DNA from: Bacteroidales bacterium | Lineage (GTDB): Bacteria > Bacteroidota > Bacteroidia > Bacteroidales > UBA932 | Length of the DNA stretch: 64,000 bases | Reading direction: 5' to 3' | Assembly (NCBI GenBank): GCA_017450165.1 | Contig: JAFSWO010000083.1 | Coordinates: 41,392-105,391 of the forward strand | Shown here: piece by piece, positions 48,618 through 59,200 of the stretch | Layout: each line of letters starts with the position of its first letter | How positions within the stretch are numbered: the first letter of the stretch is position 1 | Notes under the pieces: generated by a model | Databases searched by the model: none | What the model was told of the DNA's origin: nothing | The model's input: only the letters and a program-made list of their open reading frames with translations | Made by a program: the position numbers and the translations under genes

Positions 48618-50045
48618 ATGAAGCGGGAAAATACATACAAAGCGTTAATATTTAGCGCGGTACTTCTTCTCCTGATGCCGGCCTTCCGCTTGATGGCGGA
48701 GCCTGCCGGGGAGGTGAGGGTCCCGATTTTCTTCCGTTTCAACAGCGAAACCTACGATCCGACGATCTTCTCCAACGAGGCCTCGATGCGGTCAATTTTC
48801 AATCTGATCGACAGTCTCGGCACGGACCACATCAAGGGAATCGATATTACCGGCTTCTCCTCTCCGGAGGGCGTCTACGAATACAACCAGAAGGTCAGTC
48901 TCCACCGTGCCCGCAGCGTAGCGAAAATCATTCGCTCACGCTACCAGCATCTCTCCCAGCGTGTGCATGTGGATGGCGGCGGAGAAGCTTGGGCTGAGCT
49001 TCGTGCCAGCGTAGCGACCGAAACCAAACTGACCACCGCTTCGCGCGACAAAGTCCTCCGCTTCCTGGATGATACTTCCATCTCCAATGACACCCGTAAA
49101 TGGCGTCTGATCAATTGGTTGAAGAACGACCCGAACGTGGGTCCGATCTATCCCTACCTGCTCCGCAACCACTATCGCAAGCTGCGCAGCGGTGTGGTGG
49201 TCGTGATTCACGAACAGCCGGAAGAGCCCGAACAGCCTGAAAAGCCCGAAACACCCGCAACGCCGGCACTGCAACCCGATACCACAGCCGTCGCCCAGCA
49301 GCCGGCAGTGCCGCAGCCCGATACGGCGGCTATCGCGCAGCCGATTCAGCCCACGGACACCGTGGAGCATGCTCCGGCCCTGGATTCCGTGACAAAGGTC
49401 GCGCAGCAGGAGCCGCTCAAACAAACGTCTGATCCTACCGCTCGCCGCGCCTTCATCCCGGCCGCCGGCCTGAGCACCAACCTTCCCTACGACATCACCT
49501 ATGTGCCCGGATATGGCGTCACTTCCATCCCGAGCGTCAGTTTCGAATATTATCCGGCCTCCCGCGGCCGCTGGACCTACGGTGCTGATGTAGAGTGGCC
49601 TATGTGGAAACACTGGGACACCCAGCGCTTCATGCAGATCAACAACATCACGCTCTGGACCCGCCGTTACTTCAAAGATCCGGAGGTCCGCCCGCAGGGC
49701 GCATACCTGCTGGGCAGCGTGAATGGCGCCCGCTACGGTGTGGGTTTCAATAAGAAAGGCTGGATTGGCGAAGGTATCGGTCTCTCGGCCGGCATCGGAT
49801 ACAAATGGCCCATCGGCAAGAGTCGCTTCTGGTTTGATGCCGGTGCCGCGCTGGGCCTCTTCTACTCCGCTTACGACCCGTATGTCTATGGCAACGACGC
49901 ATTGGGCTGGTACTATTACGATTACGCCGGCAAGCCGGAAGACTTCACGGAGCGCAACAACCGCTGGATCTGGCTGGGCCCGACTCGAATCTACTTCTCG
50001 ATCGGTGTCGATCTGTTTAACCGAAACAAGGAGGGCAAGCGATGA
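48618..50045 (+). CDS. OmpA-like/DUF3575 outer-membrane protein of the pilus operon
   Basis: 475 aa. Exported (signal sequence ending FRLMA-EP). The N-terminal OmpA-like part has VRVPIFFRFNSETYDPTI and VKGIDITGFSSPEG-type strand/loop followed by NQKVSLHRARSVAKIIRSRY. A proline-rich linker (PEEPEQPEKPETPATPA) spans about residues 200-260. The C-terminal barrel (GLSTNLPYDITYVPGYG to RIYFSIGVDLFNRNK) resembles DUF3575. Such a protein is commonly the first gene of Bacteroidales type V pilus loci and may anchor or assemble the fibre; the role is not proven. The stop overlaps the next start by 4 bases. Confidence 0.82.
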   Translation: MKRENTYKALIFSAVLLLLMPAFRLMAEPAGEVRVPIFFRFNSETYDPTIFSNEASMRSIFNLIDSLGTDHIKGIDITGFSSPEGVYEYNQKVSLHRARSVAKIIRSRYQHLSQRVHVDGGGEAWAELRASVATETKLTTASRDKVLRFLDDTSISNDTRKWRLINWLKNDPNVGPIYPYLLRNHYRKLRSGVVVVIHEQPEEPEQPEKPETPATPALQPDTTAVAQQPAVPQPDTAAIAQPIQPTDTVEHAPALDSVTKVAQQEPLKQTSDPTARRAFIPAAGLSTNLPYDITYVPGYGVTSIPSVSFEYYPASRGRWTYGADVEWPMWKHWDTQRFMQINNITLWTRRYFKDPEVRPQGAYLLGSVNGARYGVGFNKKGWIGEGIGLSAGIGYKWPIGKSRFWFDAGAALGLFYSAYDPYVYGNDALGWYYYDYAGKPEDFTERNNRWIWLGPTRIYFSIGVDLFNRNKEGKR

Positions 50046-51181
50046 AAAAGCGCATCCTTCTCTCCCTGCTCGCTCTGGTGCTCTTCACGGGCTCCTGCAC
50101 GATCGATCCGCCGCTCCACCTGCGCAAGACCGCCGAGACCTCGATCATCCTGGTTCCGACCATCACCACCTCCTTCATGTGGCAGGTGGATTGGCAGACC
50201 CAGTGGCAGTTTAACTGGTCTACCGATCAGTTCGGCCCGCTGGAATATGTGGTGCCGACCGCCGTCCGTATGCATGACTACACGCTGAATGAGTTACTGG
50301 TTCCCAAGCAGCATGACGTCTATAACTTCAACGGAACCACGGGACAGGTTCAGCTCTTCCAGGGCATCCACAACCTGCTCTTCCACAACATCGGATCCGA
50401 GGTGAACCTCTTCCGCTCGGACGACGACCTGTCGGATGTTCACGCCTATACGCGTGTGATTTCCAGTGGTTTGAAGGCCTCCATGCCGGTGATGACTCTC
50501 GAACAGAAAGAGGCCCTCACCCGTTCCGAGGCGGAGATGGAAATCGATGAGCCCGTGGTCCTGATGCCCGACCAGCTCTTCACCATGTACGACGTACACC
50601 GCGAGATTTCCGACAATCTGGAAGACTTTGAATACATCGACGGCAAGTACGTGCTTCACATCCGCGGCACCCTTGAGCCTGTGACGTATATCTACCTGAT
50701 ACAGATTAAACTCATCAACAACCTCGGTCGAGTGACGGGTAGTATGGGTGGCGCCGCCCTTACGGGTATGGCAGACGACGTCTGTTTGCCCACCAAGATG
50801 AACTCCACCTCCACGGTCAGTGTGCCGATGGATGTACACATCAACAAGGCGGCTGATCCCGATCTGCTGGGCGCGCGCGTGCTGACCTTCGGTATCCCGG
50901 GCTGCAATCCCTCCGACCCCGCCAGCCTTGCCAACGCCCCTGCAGGAAAACATTATCTGGTGGCCAACATCTGCTTCGCAACCGGTCAATATAAAAATAT
51001 TAACATCGACGTAACCGACCAGATTCGAGCACTCCCTACCGGCGGAGTCATCACTCTGGAGCTCGACGTCAACGACTTCCCGCCCGAAATCATCGACCCG
51101 CCGATCGGCGATGGAGGGGGCTTCAATGCCCTCATCGGAGACTGGAATGAAAAGATCGGAACCACAACTGTAATTAATTAA
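50042..51181 (+). CDS. DUF5119-like lipoprotein of the pilus operon
   Basis: 379 aa with lipobox LFTGSC (Cys19). After the anchor comes a beta-rich domain: AETSIILVPTITTSFMWQVDW, VRMHDYTLNE, LLFHNIGSEV, and near the end VEIKLINNLG-type strand (IYLIQIKLINNLGRVTGSMGGAALTG) plus NIDVTDQIRALPTGGVITLELDV. This matches the small-lipoprotein component seen beside DUF3575 proteins in type V pilus loci. Function is inferred from context. Confidence 0.75.
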   Translation: MKKRILLSLLALVLFTGSCTIDPPLHLRKTAETSIILVPTITTSFMWQVDWQTQWQFNWSTDQFGPLEYVVPTAVRMHDYTLNELLVPKQHDVYNFNGTTGQVQLFQGIHNLLFHNIGSEVNLFRSDDDLSDVHAYTRVISSGLKASMPVMTLEQKEALTRSEAEMEIDEPVVLMPDQLFTMYDVHREISDNLEDFEYIDGKYVLHIRGTLEPVTYIYLIQIKLINNLGRVTGSMGGAALTGMADDVCLPTKMNSTSTVSVPMDVHINKAADPDLLGARVLTFGIPGCNPSDPASLANAPAGKHYLVANICFATGQYKNINIDVTDQIRALPTGGVITLELDVNDFPPEIIDPPIGDGGGFNALIGDWNEKIGTTTVIN

Positions 51182-51219
51182 CAATCAATTATTCACCATT
51201 TTTTTTAATTTTTATGCGT

Positions 51220-52320
51220 ATGAAAAAAATTCTAATCCTCGCTGCTACGGTTGCCCTGAGCGCAGCCTGCAGCCACAACTTCGAGGTGAACCCCGTCTCT
51301 AAAGATGGCGGTCAAATCGGATTCGGTTCCTGGGCAGAGAGCCTTACAAAGGCTCGTGTTCAGGGCTCTAACACCTGGACAAACGGAGATGATTTTGCTG
51401 TGTATGGTTTCAAAGACAAAACCACCCCGGCTCCCTCTACCGTTTTCGCCCATGACGGAACCAATGATGTTGTCGTTTCCTATGATGGCTCCAAATGGGA
51501 TTATGACCATCATCGTTTCTGGGATGTCAATTATGACTCCTATACCTTCTACGCTGTTTCTCCCGCTAGCATCGGTGTAAACGCTACTGCCTTGAACCCG
51601 CAGACGGGTGTCATGACAAGCGCATCAATCACTTTCGCTGGTAATGACAACGACATCCTTGTCGCTGACGAAAAGACTGTTAATAAAACGGATGGTGAAA
51701 ACTATTTCAATGGATACGGCACCGTTCCGTTGGTCTTCAATCACGTTGCATCCCTCTTTGACCTGAAGGTCAAGAAACACGCCGACATCGGTGATGCTGT
51801 TGTGGCTATCACTGCTATCACTTTGAGTAACATGGATGTAACCGGAACGTTCAACGTCAGCGGATATACCGCTACAACGTTCAAAGACGCTTCCGGTACA
51901 GCTCCCGTCGTTGCTTGGACGCCCACTGCAACGGGTTCCTACACCAATACCAGTGGTGTGACCTCCGTTGCCACCCTTCCGACCGATGTCACCGATGATG
52001 CAGCTGGAGACTTCCTGATCAATACCCTCATTGCAATGCCTCAGACTCTCCGTACCACCGGAGAGGCTAAGCAGACGGTAACCATCTCTTATACGATTAC
52101 TCCTGCTAACGGTGATACGATGACCTACGAAAACAAATCGTTTGATCTTGAATCGTTTGACGATGCGGACGATACAGACAATGATGATACGCACATTTCC
52201 TCGTGGATTCCTGGTAAGCACTACACTTACTTCATCACGATCAACGCCCACGCCATTATGTTCTCCGCTACCATCAATGACTGGACGACCCAGAGCGGTT
52301 ACCACTACCTCGTCAACTAA
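51220..52320 (+). CDS. Fimbrillin-family (Mfa1-like) pilus subunit 1
   Basis: 366 aa with lipobox ALSAAC (Cys17). The N-terminal strand IGFGSWAESLTKARVQG contains the Lys-Ala-Arg region where type V pilins are cut by an arginine-specific or trypsin-like protease to enable strand-exchange polymerisation. The transthyretin-like core includes VFNHVASLFDLKVKKH, GTFNVSGY and a C-terminal IPGKHYTYFITINAHAIMFSATINDWTTQSG. Start ATG 51220 is preferred; ATG 51214 is in frame. A 32-base AT-rich gap precedes it. First of three adjacent fimbrillins. Confidence 0.85.
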   Translation: MKKILILAATVALSAACSHNFEVNPVSKDGGQIGFGSWAESLTKARVQGSNTWTNGDDFAVYGFKDKTTPAPSTVFAHDGTNDVVVSYDGSKWDYDHHRFWDVNYDSYTFYAVSPASIGVNATALNPQTGVMTSASITFAGNDNDILVADEKTVNKTDGENYFNGYGTVPLVFNHVASLFDLKVKKHADIGDAVVAITAITLSNMDVTGTFNVSGYTATTFKDASGTAPVVAWTPTATGSYTNTSGVTSVATLPTDVTDDAAGDFLINTLIAMPQTLRTTGEAKQTVTISYTITPANGDTMTYENKSFDLESFDDADDTDNDDTHISSWIPGKHYTYFITINAHAIMFSATINDWTTQSGYHYLVN

Positions 52321-52328
52321 AGACTTCC

Positions 52329-53381
52329 ATGCTTAACCGCATCATACGCATTTTGGCGACGACGCTGGGCACCCTGCTCCTCGCAGCAGGGTGCTCCAAG
52401 GCGCCGTATGGCCCGGCGTCCGAACAGAACCCCATCAGTTTTGACGCCGGGTCCGCCCTTTTGCGCAATGATGCAACAAGATCGGTCGCATATTACGACA
52501 ACACGAGTTTCGGAGTATTCACGTTTAAACAAAGCGGCGGTACGTGGGCTCAATTAGCGTCCAAACACTGGAAACCGAGTTGTATGTTCAACCAGGAAGT
52601 CCACTACCAAAGCGGCGTCTACACCTATTCCCCCCTCAGGTTCTGGCCCGATCCGGCAGACGGCACGCTTACGTTCTGGGCTTACAGTCCTTACGATGCA
52701 GATGCCGACCTGTTGGTTGCAGGGAGTACCACCACGGCATACACCAGTAACTCGGAAGGTCTTCCGGACATGAGGGTTACGGTGGACGGCCACACAGACG
52801 TCCTATACTCCGATGTCCTTGCAGACCAGACGTACACATCCAATTCCGGAGTGGCTAATATCACTTTCAACCACGCCCTCTCTTTGATTGACGTGTATGT
52901 ACAAAAGATTGACGATCCTGATGACGACTACACCGTAACTTTGAATTCGGTCAGTTTTAATGGTATTTATGTGACCGGCATCCTCAAGAGTTCGGATTGG
53001 AGTTGGTACAGTTACAGCGGAGCCAGACAGAACCTCCTTTTGTGGGAAGAAGATCCTGACGATGCCAGTGACGATGCCATTGCACAGCTCGAGAATGGGG
53101 TTTCACACTCAATCGGAAGTTTGATGCCCTTGCCGCAGAGTCTGACCAGTGACCTAGCACGTCTCCAGGTCGTTTTCACCCTCTCGTCCCCCAGTCTGCA
53201 GACACCCAGAACGACCACTCGTAATGTGCTTCTCAGGGAAACACTTCCCTCAAATCTGACGGAGTGGGTAAAGAATTCCCACTACACGCTCACCATCAAG
53301 ATTTCCGCGGACAGACCTATCGAATTCACTGTCACATGGTCCGATTGGGGTGCAGACCACAACTACCATTTGTCCAGTTAA
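52329..53381 (+). CDS. Fimbrillin-family pilus subunit 2
   Basis: 350 aa, lipobox LLAAGC (Cys22). It shows the fimbrillin pattern: PISFDAGSALLRNDATRSVAYYDNTSFGVFTF with Arg in the processing region, YSPLRFWPDPADGTLTFWAYSPYD, ITFNHALSLIDVYVQKI, GIYVTGILKSSDWSW and a C-terminal HYTLTIKISADRPIEFTVTWSDWG. It begins 8 bases after subunit 1, and the next gene begins 1 base after its stop. Which subunit is the stalk and which the accessory cannot be decided. Confidence 0.82.
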   Translation: MLNRIIRILATTLGTLLLAAGCSKAPYGPASEQNPISFDAGSALLRNDATRSVAYYDNTSFGVFTFKQSGGTWAQLASKHWKPSCMFNQEVHYQSGVYTYSPLRFWPDPADGTLTFWAYSPYDADADLLVAGSTTTAYTSNSEGLPDMRVTVDGHTDVLYSDVLADQTYTSNSGVANITFNHALSLIDVYVQKIDDPDDDYTVTLNSVSFNGIYVTGILKSSDWSWYSYSGARQNLLLWEEDPDDASDDAIAQLENGVSHSIGSLMPLPQSLTSDLARLQVVFTLSSPSLQTPRTTTRNVLLRETLPSNLTEWVKNSHYTLTIKISADRPIEFTVTWSDWGADHNYHLSS

Positions 53382-53382
53382 G

Positions 53383-54438
53383 ATGAAACTTTGGCATATC
53401 ATATCTCTTCTTGTCACTTCCGCACTGCTCACCGGCTGTGGAAAGGACGTCCGCATTGATGTGCCGGAGGGGCCTAGACCCATAAAGTTCACGACAGGAG
53501 AAACGGCCATAACCAGGGCCTTTAAGCCCGACGATCCTACGGTGCTGTTTACTGTTGGCAACAAAGCCAGCGTTTTCGCCACCAGGGTTCAAGACGATAT
53601 CCCCGCGAACATTATGACCAATAGGGAACTACACTGCGACGAGGTTACTGCGCCTGCGACACCGGGAGATCCTTACACTGGAGTGTGGAACTACGACAAC
53701 GTCGTTTATTGGCAAGATACCGGGCATTATTATTTTACCAGTGTCTTTCCAAAAAACGATAATGCGACAATCGACAACTCCACCTACAATCTGGGTTTCA
53801 GCTATTCTGCAGGTACCAATACAGACATAATGGTTGCCAGGGCATACCGCGACGCCTCCGTGAGCCAGGACCCCGTAAATCTGGAGTTCAAGCACATAAC
53901 CGCCGCGGTGCGTTTCCTCTTCGGCAAGTCTTCCAGTTCCGATGCAGATCAGTACGCCCTGACGTCGTTCCAGTTGGAGAATATTGTCGCGACCGGCAAT
54001 TTCAGCCTCTTGACGCGAATCACCAATCCGGCATCGGATCCGATCACTTCGTCGACCTGGTCGAACAGCGGTTATACAACCACGCTTGCAGGATGGACGG
54101 CCCAGACCATTGGCGACCGAATAACTATCACGCATCCGTCCGATCCCGATAACCCCGACGGATATACGCCGATGGGATGGTACTATATGGTACCACAGAC
54201 CCTGAATGCATCCTGTAGGGTTCGTTTCTCCGTTGTTTACAATGACGGTGAACCGGTGGAAACAGTACTTAACTTCTATGGAGCAGTTGACCAGACCAGT
54301 GAAGCCGGAATAGCCTGGGAACCTAACCACGTATACAACTATTTCATCACGCTCACCCAAAGCGGCCTTGAACTTACCGTACAGGCCGTACCTTGGGATC
54401 AGGTTAATGTAACGACGGACGATGTCATCTTTATGTAA
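53383..54438 (+). CDS. Fimbrillin-family pilus subunit 3
   Basis: 351 aa, lipobox ALLTGC (Cys19), start ATG 53383. Core features: PRPIKFTTGETAITRAFKPDD (ITR-Ala processing context), VYWQDTGHYYFTSVFPKN, LEFKHITAAVRFLFGKSS, LENIVATGNFSLLT, and a C-terminal EPNHVYNYFITLTQSGLELTVQAVPWDQV. The sequence diverges from subunits 1 and 2, so it does not look like a recent tandem copy. Confidence 0.82.
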   Translation: MKLWHIISLLVTSALLTGCGKDVRIDVPEGPRPIKFTTGETAITRAFKPDDPTVLFTVGNKASVFATRVQDDIPANIMTNRELHCDEVTAPATPGDPYTGVWNYDNVVYWQDTGHYYFTSVFPKNDNATIDNSTYNLGFSYSAGTNTDIMVARAYRDASVSQDPVNLEFKHITAAVRFLFGKSSSSDADQYALTSFQLENIVATGNFSLLTRITNPASDPITSSTWSNSGYTTTLAGWTAQTIGDRITITHPSDPDNPDGYTPMGWYYMVPQTLNASCRVRFSVVYNDGEPVETVLNFYGAVDQTSEAGIAWEPNHVYNYFITLTQSGLELTVQAVPWDQVNVTTDDVIFM

Positions 54439-54445
54439 TGATCTG

Positions 54446-56245
54446 ATGAGAAAGCACTTGTTCATATTGTTATTGCTCGGCGTTATTACAGTCTCGTCCT
54501 GTCATAAGGAGCCGGTTCCCGGGGGTGAGTTGTCGGGCTACGGCAGCATAGAACTCAGCCTGGGTTCTTCGGATGCCATTCGTCTGGCCACCAAGACAGA
54601 CGCGGATCTGCTGGAGGGTCTTCGCTTCAACAACGTGCTCGTGATATTGGTGGATAACAGCGGCAAGGTTATCGGCAATGTTTATAAGACCTATCCGTAT
54701 ACGAACGGAGGAGGTAGCGACATCCAGGATAGCGAAGTGGCCACTTCGGTCACCGAAGACGTCATCCATTTCGAGCATCTCCTTCCCGGTGACTATCACG
54801 TCTATGCTTACGCCAACATCAACGCCACGGAGTGGCAGAAGACGGGCGAGGAAATAACGGTCCAGGAAAAGGCTGTCGCGACGGGGGATTTCAGCGGATA
54901 CCTCAACAGAGAGCTGCTTTCCCTCACATCCGCAGGGACCGACGTTCCGGTCAATCCATCCGAAGCGATGCTGCTGACAGGCCACAAGACCATCCCGGTC
55001 GGCCTTTCCGTAGTCAACGATACCCTGGATCTGATACGTCCGCTTGTCCGCTTCAAGGTTACGGTTCGCAACCACACCAGGTTCCCTGTAAATGTGGATG
55101 AACTTCGCTTCAGTCACTTCAATCCCGACAAAGCATACCTGCTGGACCACCGCGACGCATCTGGCGTTCCTGAGATCCCGGCCGGAGTGACCTACAGGGC
55201 CCTGCCTGCATTTGATCCTTCTGCGCCGGAAGCTACTGTGGCGGCCGAATCGGAAGGGGTCGTCTATCAAACGCTCCTTTACGAAAACGCCTCAACCGAG
55301 ACTTACAAGGTTTTCTCGACGCTAACCCTGGACCGTTCGTCGGAAACGCTGTCGGATATAACTCTCTCGATGGGAGCGCGTCCGTTTGGCCTTATCGACT
55401 ATGAGACTATCTCTACCATGGCCGACGGCGAGAAGGTTGACGTGCTCGTAATCAATCCAAGAAGCGCCACCCGTTCCGGCCGACTGTACTACGGCATCGG
55501 TGACACCGGAATTGCCTGGGAGAGCTGCGGATATGATGCCTATGCAAAATTTTTCGCAAGGGCTCAGGCCATTTACAACGAGGTGAGTTCATACAATTAT
55601 TCAGGAACCGGATTATGGAACGGCTTTACCGGCGCCGCTAACAACAAATCTGGTCTGGCAGGATGGACGGGCAATTCTGCCGATGCCCCCTATAAAGGCG
55701 ACATCTTCGACTACACTGGCGCCAATCATGGCACGCCGCGTAAGAAGTATTTCCGTACGCTGACCAAGACAGGGGAGTTATTCTCCATTGACGGCCTTTC
55801 CACCAACCCTCTGTCGGAAACTTCCATTACAGACATAAGGATTGAACAGGGTACTGCCACTTCCGGGAAATTCCCGAGCGACATCAAGAGCAACCAACTG
55901 GTCACTTTCATTCAAAACAGCACTGGCAACCACCTCAAATCGGACTGTAAGTGGAATGATAGCTCAGAAAACGGGGCCAAGGACTCGAAAGTCATATGGG
56001 ATTCCGGCAACAACCAGGACCATCAGTTCATTCTCTTCGGCGAATACTGTGCTGGCGGCTTGCTGAAGCGTCTCCTCAAAGAGAATAACAAGGAAGTGCC
56101 CCTTACGTATATGGCACGAAATGAAGAAATCAATGTCGTGATCAATGTCTACTATGCCGACCAGTCCGGTGAAATTACGTTTACGGTAGACAACACCCAC
56201 TGGACAGAAGCGGGCGCGACAACTTCTACCCACACATTCAATTGA
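54446..56245 (+). CDS. Large Mfa2/FimB-like lipoprotein of the pilus operon
   Basis: 599 aa, lipobox TVSSC (Cys19). Residues to about 350 look like a pilus minor subunit or anchor: LRFNNVLVILVDNSGKVIGNVYKT, HFEHLLPGDYHVYAYANINAT, AMLLTGHKTIPVG, VRFKVTVRNHTRFPVNVDELRFSHFNPDKAYLL. The remaining ~250 residues (from about GIGDTGIAWESCGYDAY) are additional, Gly/Asn/Ser-rich, and end HTFN. Mfa2/FimB anchors are usually about half this length, so this may be a fused tip or adhesin subunit. Family assignment is tentative (Mfa2-like versus DUF4906-like). Confidence 0.65.
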   Translation: MRKHLFILLLLGVITVSSCHKEPVPGGELSGYGSIELSLGSSDAIRLATKTDADLLEGLRFNNVLVILVDNSGKVIGNVYKTYPYTNGGGSDIQDSEVATSVTEDVIHFEHLLPGDYHVYAYANINATEWQKTGEEITVQEKAVATGDFSGYLNRELLSLTSAGTDVPVNPSEAMLLTGHKTIPVGLSVVNDTLDLIRPLVRFKVTVRNHTRFPVNVDELRFSHFNPDKAYLLDHRDASGVPEIPAGVTYRALPAFDPSAPEATVAAESEGVVYQTLLYENASTETYKVFSTLTLDRSSETLSDITLSMGARPFGLIDYETISTMADGEKVDVLVINPRSATRSGRLYYGIGDTGIAWESCGYDAYAKFFARAQAIYNEVSSYNYSGTGLWNGFTGAANNKSGLAGWTGNSADAPYKGDIFDYTGANHGTPRKKYFRTLTKTGELFSIDGLSTNPLSETSITDIRIEQGTATSGKFPSDIKSNQLVTFIQNSTGNHLKSDCKWNDSSENGAKDSKVIWDSGNNQDHQFILFGEYCAGGLLKRLLKENNKEVPLTYMARNEEINVVINVYYADQSGEITFTVDNTHWTEAGATTSTHTFN

Positions 56246-56253
56246 TTTATGCT

Positions 56254-59200
56254 ATGAAAAAGTGGTTACTGTATATAGCTTTAATCTTATTCGTCTTCGC
56301 AGGGTGCGTGCACGAGCCTTCCGAGAGGCAATGCGCCGCCGGTGAGGTAGACTGTGTTCTTTCCTTTGGATCGCCCCAGGGAATGAGCGTTGACGTGACC
56401 ACTAGAGGTGAACTCGGAATCGTACGAGAGAGCAATGTGTTCAACATTTATCTTATGATTTTCGAGGGGAATTCCGCCAGTAGCAAAAAGATTTACGGCC
56501 ATTACTTCGATTCTGGAAACCTAAATGCCACTTCCGAATCGAACTACTGGACGGTTACTAACATGTCGGCCGCCACTGATCCGGCCACTAACGGTACGAT
56601 CCATTTCAGGACTTCGGCCAAGACCGGATGTACGCTCGTAGCCGTTGCCAATATGAACCCGAATGACCTCGACGTGTCTGCCGGTCTGCTTTCCACCATT
56701 CAGACATTCGGCGACCTTCAGGGGGTTGTCGCTACCCAGGTCCGCAGCGAGATAGCGGCCAACTCGGGTTTCTTCCTCATGACCGGGCAGAGAGACGGTG
56801 TAGATATAGTTGCAGATAATGAGCACCCTGATGATCCTGTATCCATTTCTCCGGGATTGAGTCTTTCGCGCCTTTATGCCAAGGTAACCTTCAATGTAAG
56901 GGTGGCCAAGGATACTCTTGGCGGGCCCAGGTCGCCTCTTAGCAAATTTGTGCCTTACACCTGGCAGGTTGTCAATGTCCCAACCTGCTGTTATCTCCTG
57001 CCTGGCGCGGAAGATGCAGCCGATTCTGCGGATAAGTTGTTCTCTACGGAAGCGCTCGGTTTCGAGACGGAAACAATCACAACGGATAATAATGACTATT
57101 ACGCAGACGGTAAAACCAAAGTTTCCATCCATAGTTTCTCGTTCTATATGATGGAAAACCGCCATGCTCCGTCTGCTGGCATCAAAACCTATGCGGATCG
57201 CGAGAGAAGGGTGAAGCCGGATCCATATACGGCCACCACCTTCTTCGACAATGGCGGTTACGTGTATACAGATCCTCTTTCAGCTTATGTTGTCCTCACC
57301 GGGAAGATCGTAATGGGGACCACTGCGACTGTGGGAGAAGGAGTAAATGCTCACACCAATGAAAATGCCACACTGGATGCTAATGTCCGATATGAGATAC
57401 ACCTTGGGAATTTCTCCAGCGATGTAACCGATTTCAACACGGAACGCAACTACAACTACGTGTACAACATTTATATCGGTGGTGCAGAAAGCATAAAGGC
57501 AGAGGTGGAAGCCTACAAGAATGGAAGCACCGCGGAGCCCGAACCGGGTGCAACCGGCCGCGTTGTGGTGGCATTGGAAAAAGTGTTTGACAGCGACTGC
57601 CACTACAGCACCCAGGTGATTTCCTTCCATGCGAATTACATGGACCCTAACAATATCAGCTGGTATGTGGAGTCCCCGTTCAATCCCGACGGCGTCGGCG
57701 GATCCGACGTCAGCAGTGGATTGGTAAGCCTCAGTGATATCGATTACCATTGGGTGGAATTCTTTGTCAATGCAAAGGACGACAGCGGCATTTATTACTC
57801 CGACCGGCGCGTCAAATACTATCCTTATGATTACGACGGTCCGGAATTTCATGAACTGAACGGCGATCCTATTCCACATGGAGATCCCCGCCGCACCATG
57901 TATGTTGATGAACTCGTGAATTTTCTGCGGGCAGAAAAAACACAGTACGACATTGATCAGGCTAAACTGGCCTTGCAGCCTGGTGATGAAGGGTATGTCG
58001 AAGGCTATGTCCCAGTAAACCATTTTGACAACGACCCCGGTCCGGACGGCCCCAAAATCTCCGTTACCGCTTTCATAGACGAATATTACTATACGGTCCA
58101 TCCAATCACAAAGGAGTATGACCCTACCCTCTGGAAACAGATTGTGAACCATCCTATGCGGCGCATGCACATCCTGGCATCGTCCGCTACCTCGGCTGAT
58201 AAGGAAAGCACGATGATCGGGTCTTCCTTTACCATCCAGCAGCGCTCCATCCAGAGTATTTATGCGGTTCATGAGACGGCAGGCCTTCAGTCCGCTTGGG
58301 GAATGGAATTTACTGACGACAACACTGAAACCGGCATGGCCGACTACTGGAAGAACGAGGATTTCGAAGATTGCGGCAACACCAGTACCACCAACGGACG
58401 CCTGAATACGTTGAAGCTCTGGGGCGTCCTGGACAAAGACGGCAATGAGGTTGCCGTCGGAGAACCTTGGGAAAAATACCTCAACCTTTACGGTACAAAC
58501 GAGACCCCTCATTTATTGGACGACTATAATTATCTCCGATACAGCTGCCTGTCGCGTAACCGCGACAACGACGGCGATGGTATCATCGATGCGGATGAGA
58601 TCCGGTGGTATATGGCTGCTGACGTCCAACTTATCGGCGTGTTCATGGGCTCCTACGGCATTGAGGGCGATGCGAGACTGTATCAACGCAGCGCTGCGGA
58701 TCAGGCCGATAGTCATAAAGATAAATGGCGTCAGCATATTATTGCCAGCAACCGGTATGTCAATTCAGAGGCAGATAGTCTCAACAGCAACAAGTATGCG
58801 CGTGTTGTATGGGCGGAAGAGGGTGTAAATGGAAGTAGTTTGGCATTTAAAGACAATAATCTCCAAACATCTAAATTCGGCACCCGCTGCGTACGCAACC
58901 TGGGATATTATGTGGAAGGAGGCGAACGCAAGGATATTACACTGACCGACAATCCCAATGTGGAGCCGGATCCGTACATCGTAATGACCCGAAAGCGCCT
59001 CAACGAAGACGGCTCGGTTACAAGCCCGTATACCGGCAATTACGACAATCGAACTTTCTATGAGTTTGACTGCTCCCGTATCAACGTTGCATCACTGCGC
59101 GATCCTGTCGATCATGAGCTCATCGGTCATGACGAGAACAGTAAGATGGCCTGCCTGTCAAGCAGGTTTGTAACGGCGCCGGAGATCAATGCGGTAGATA

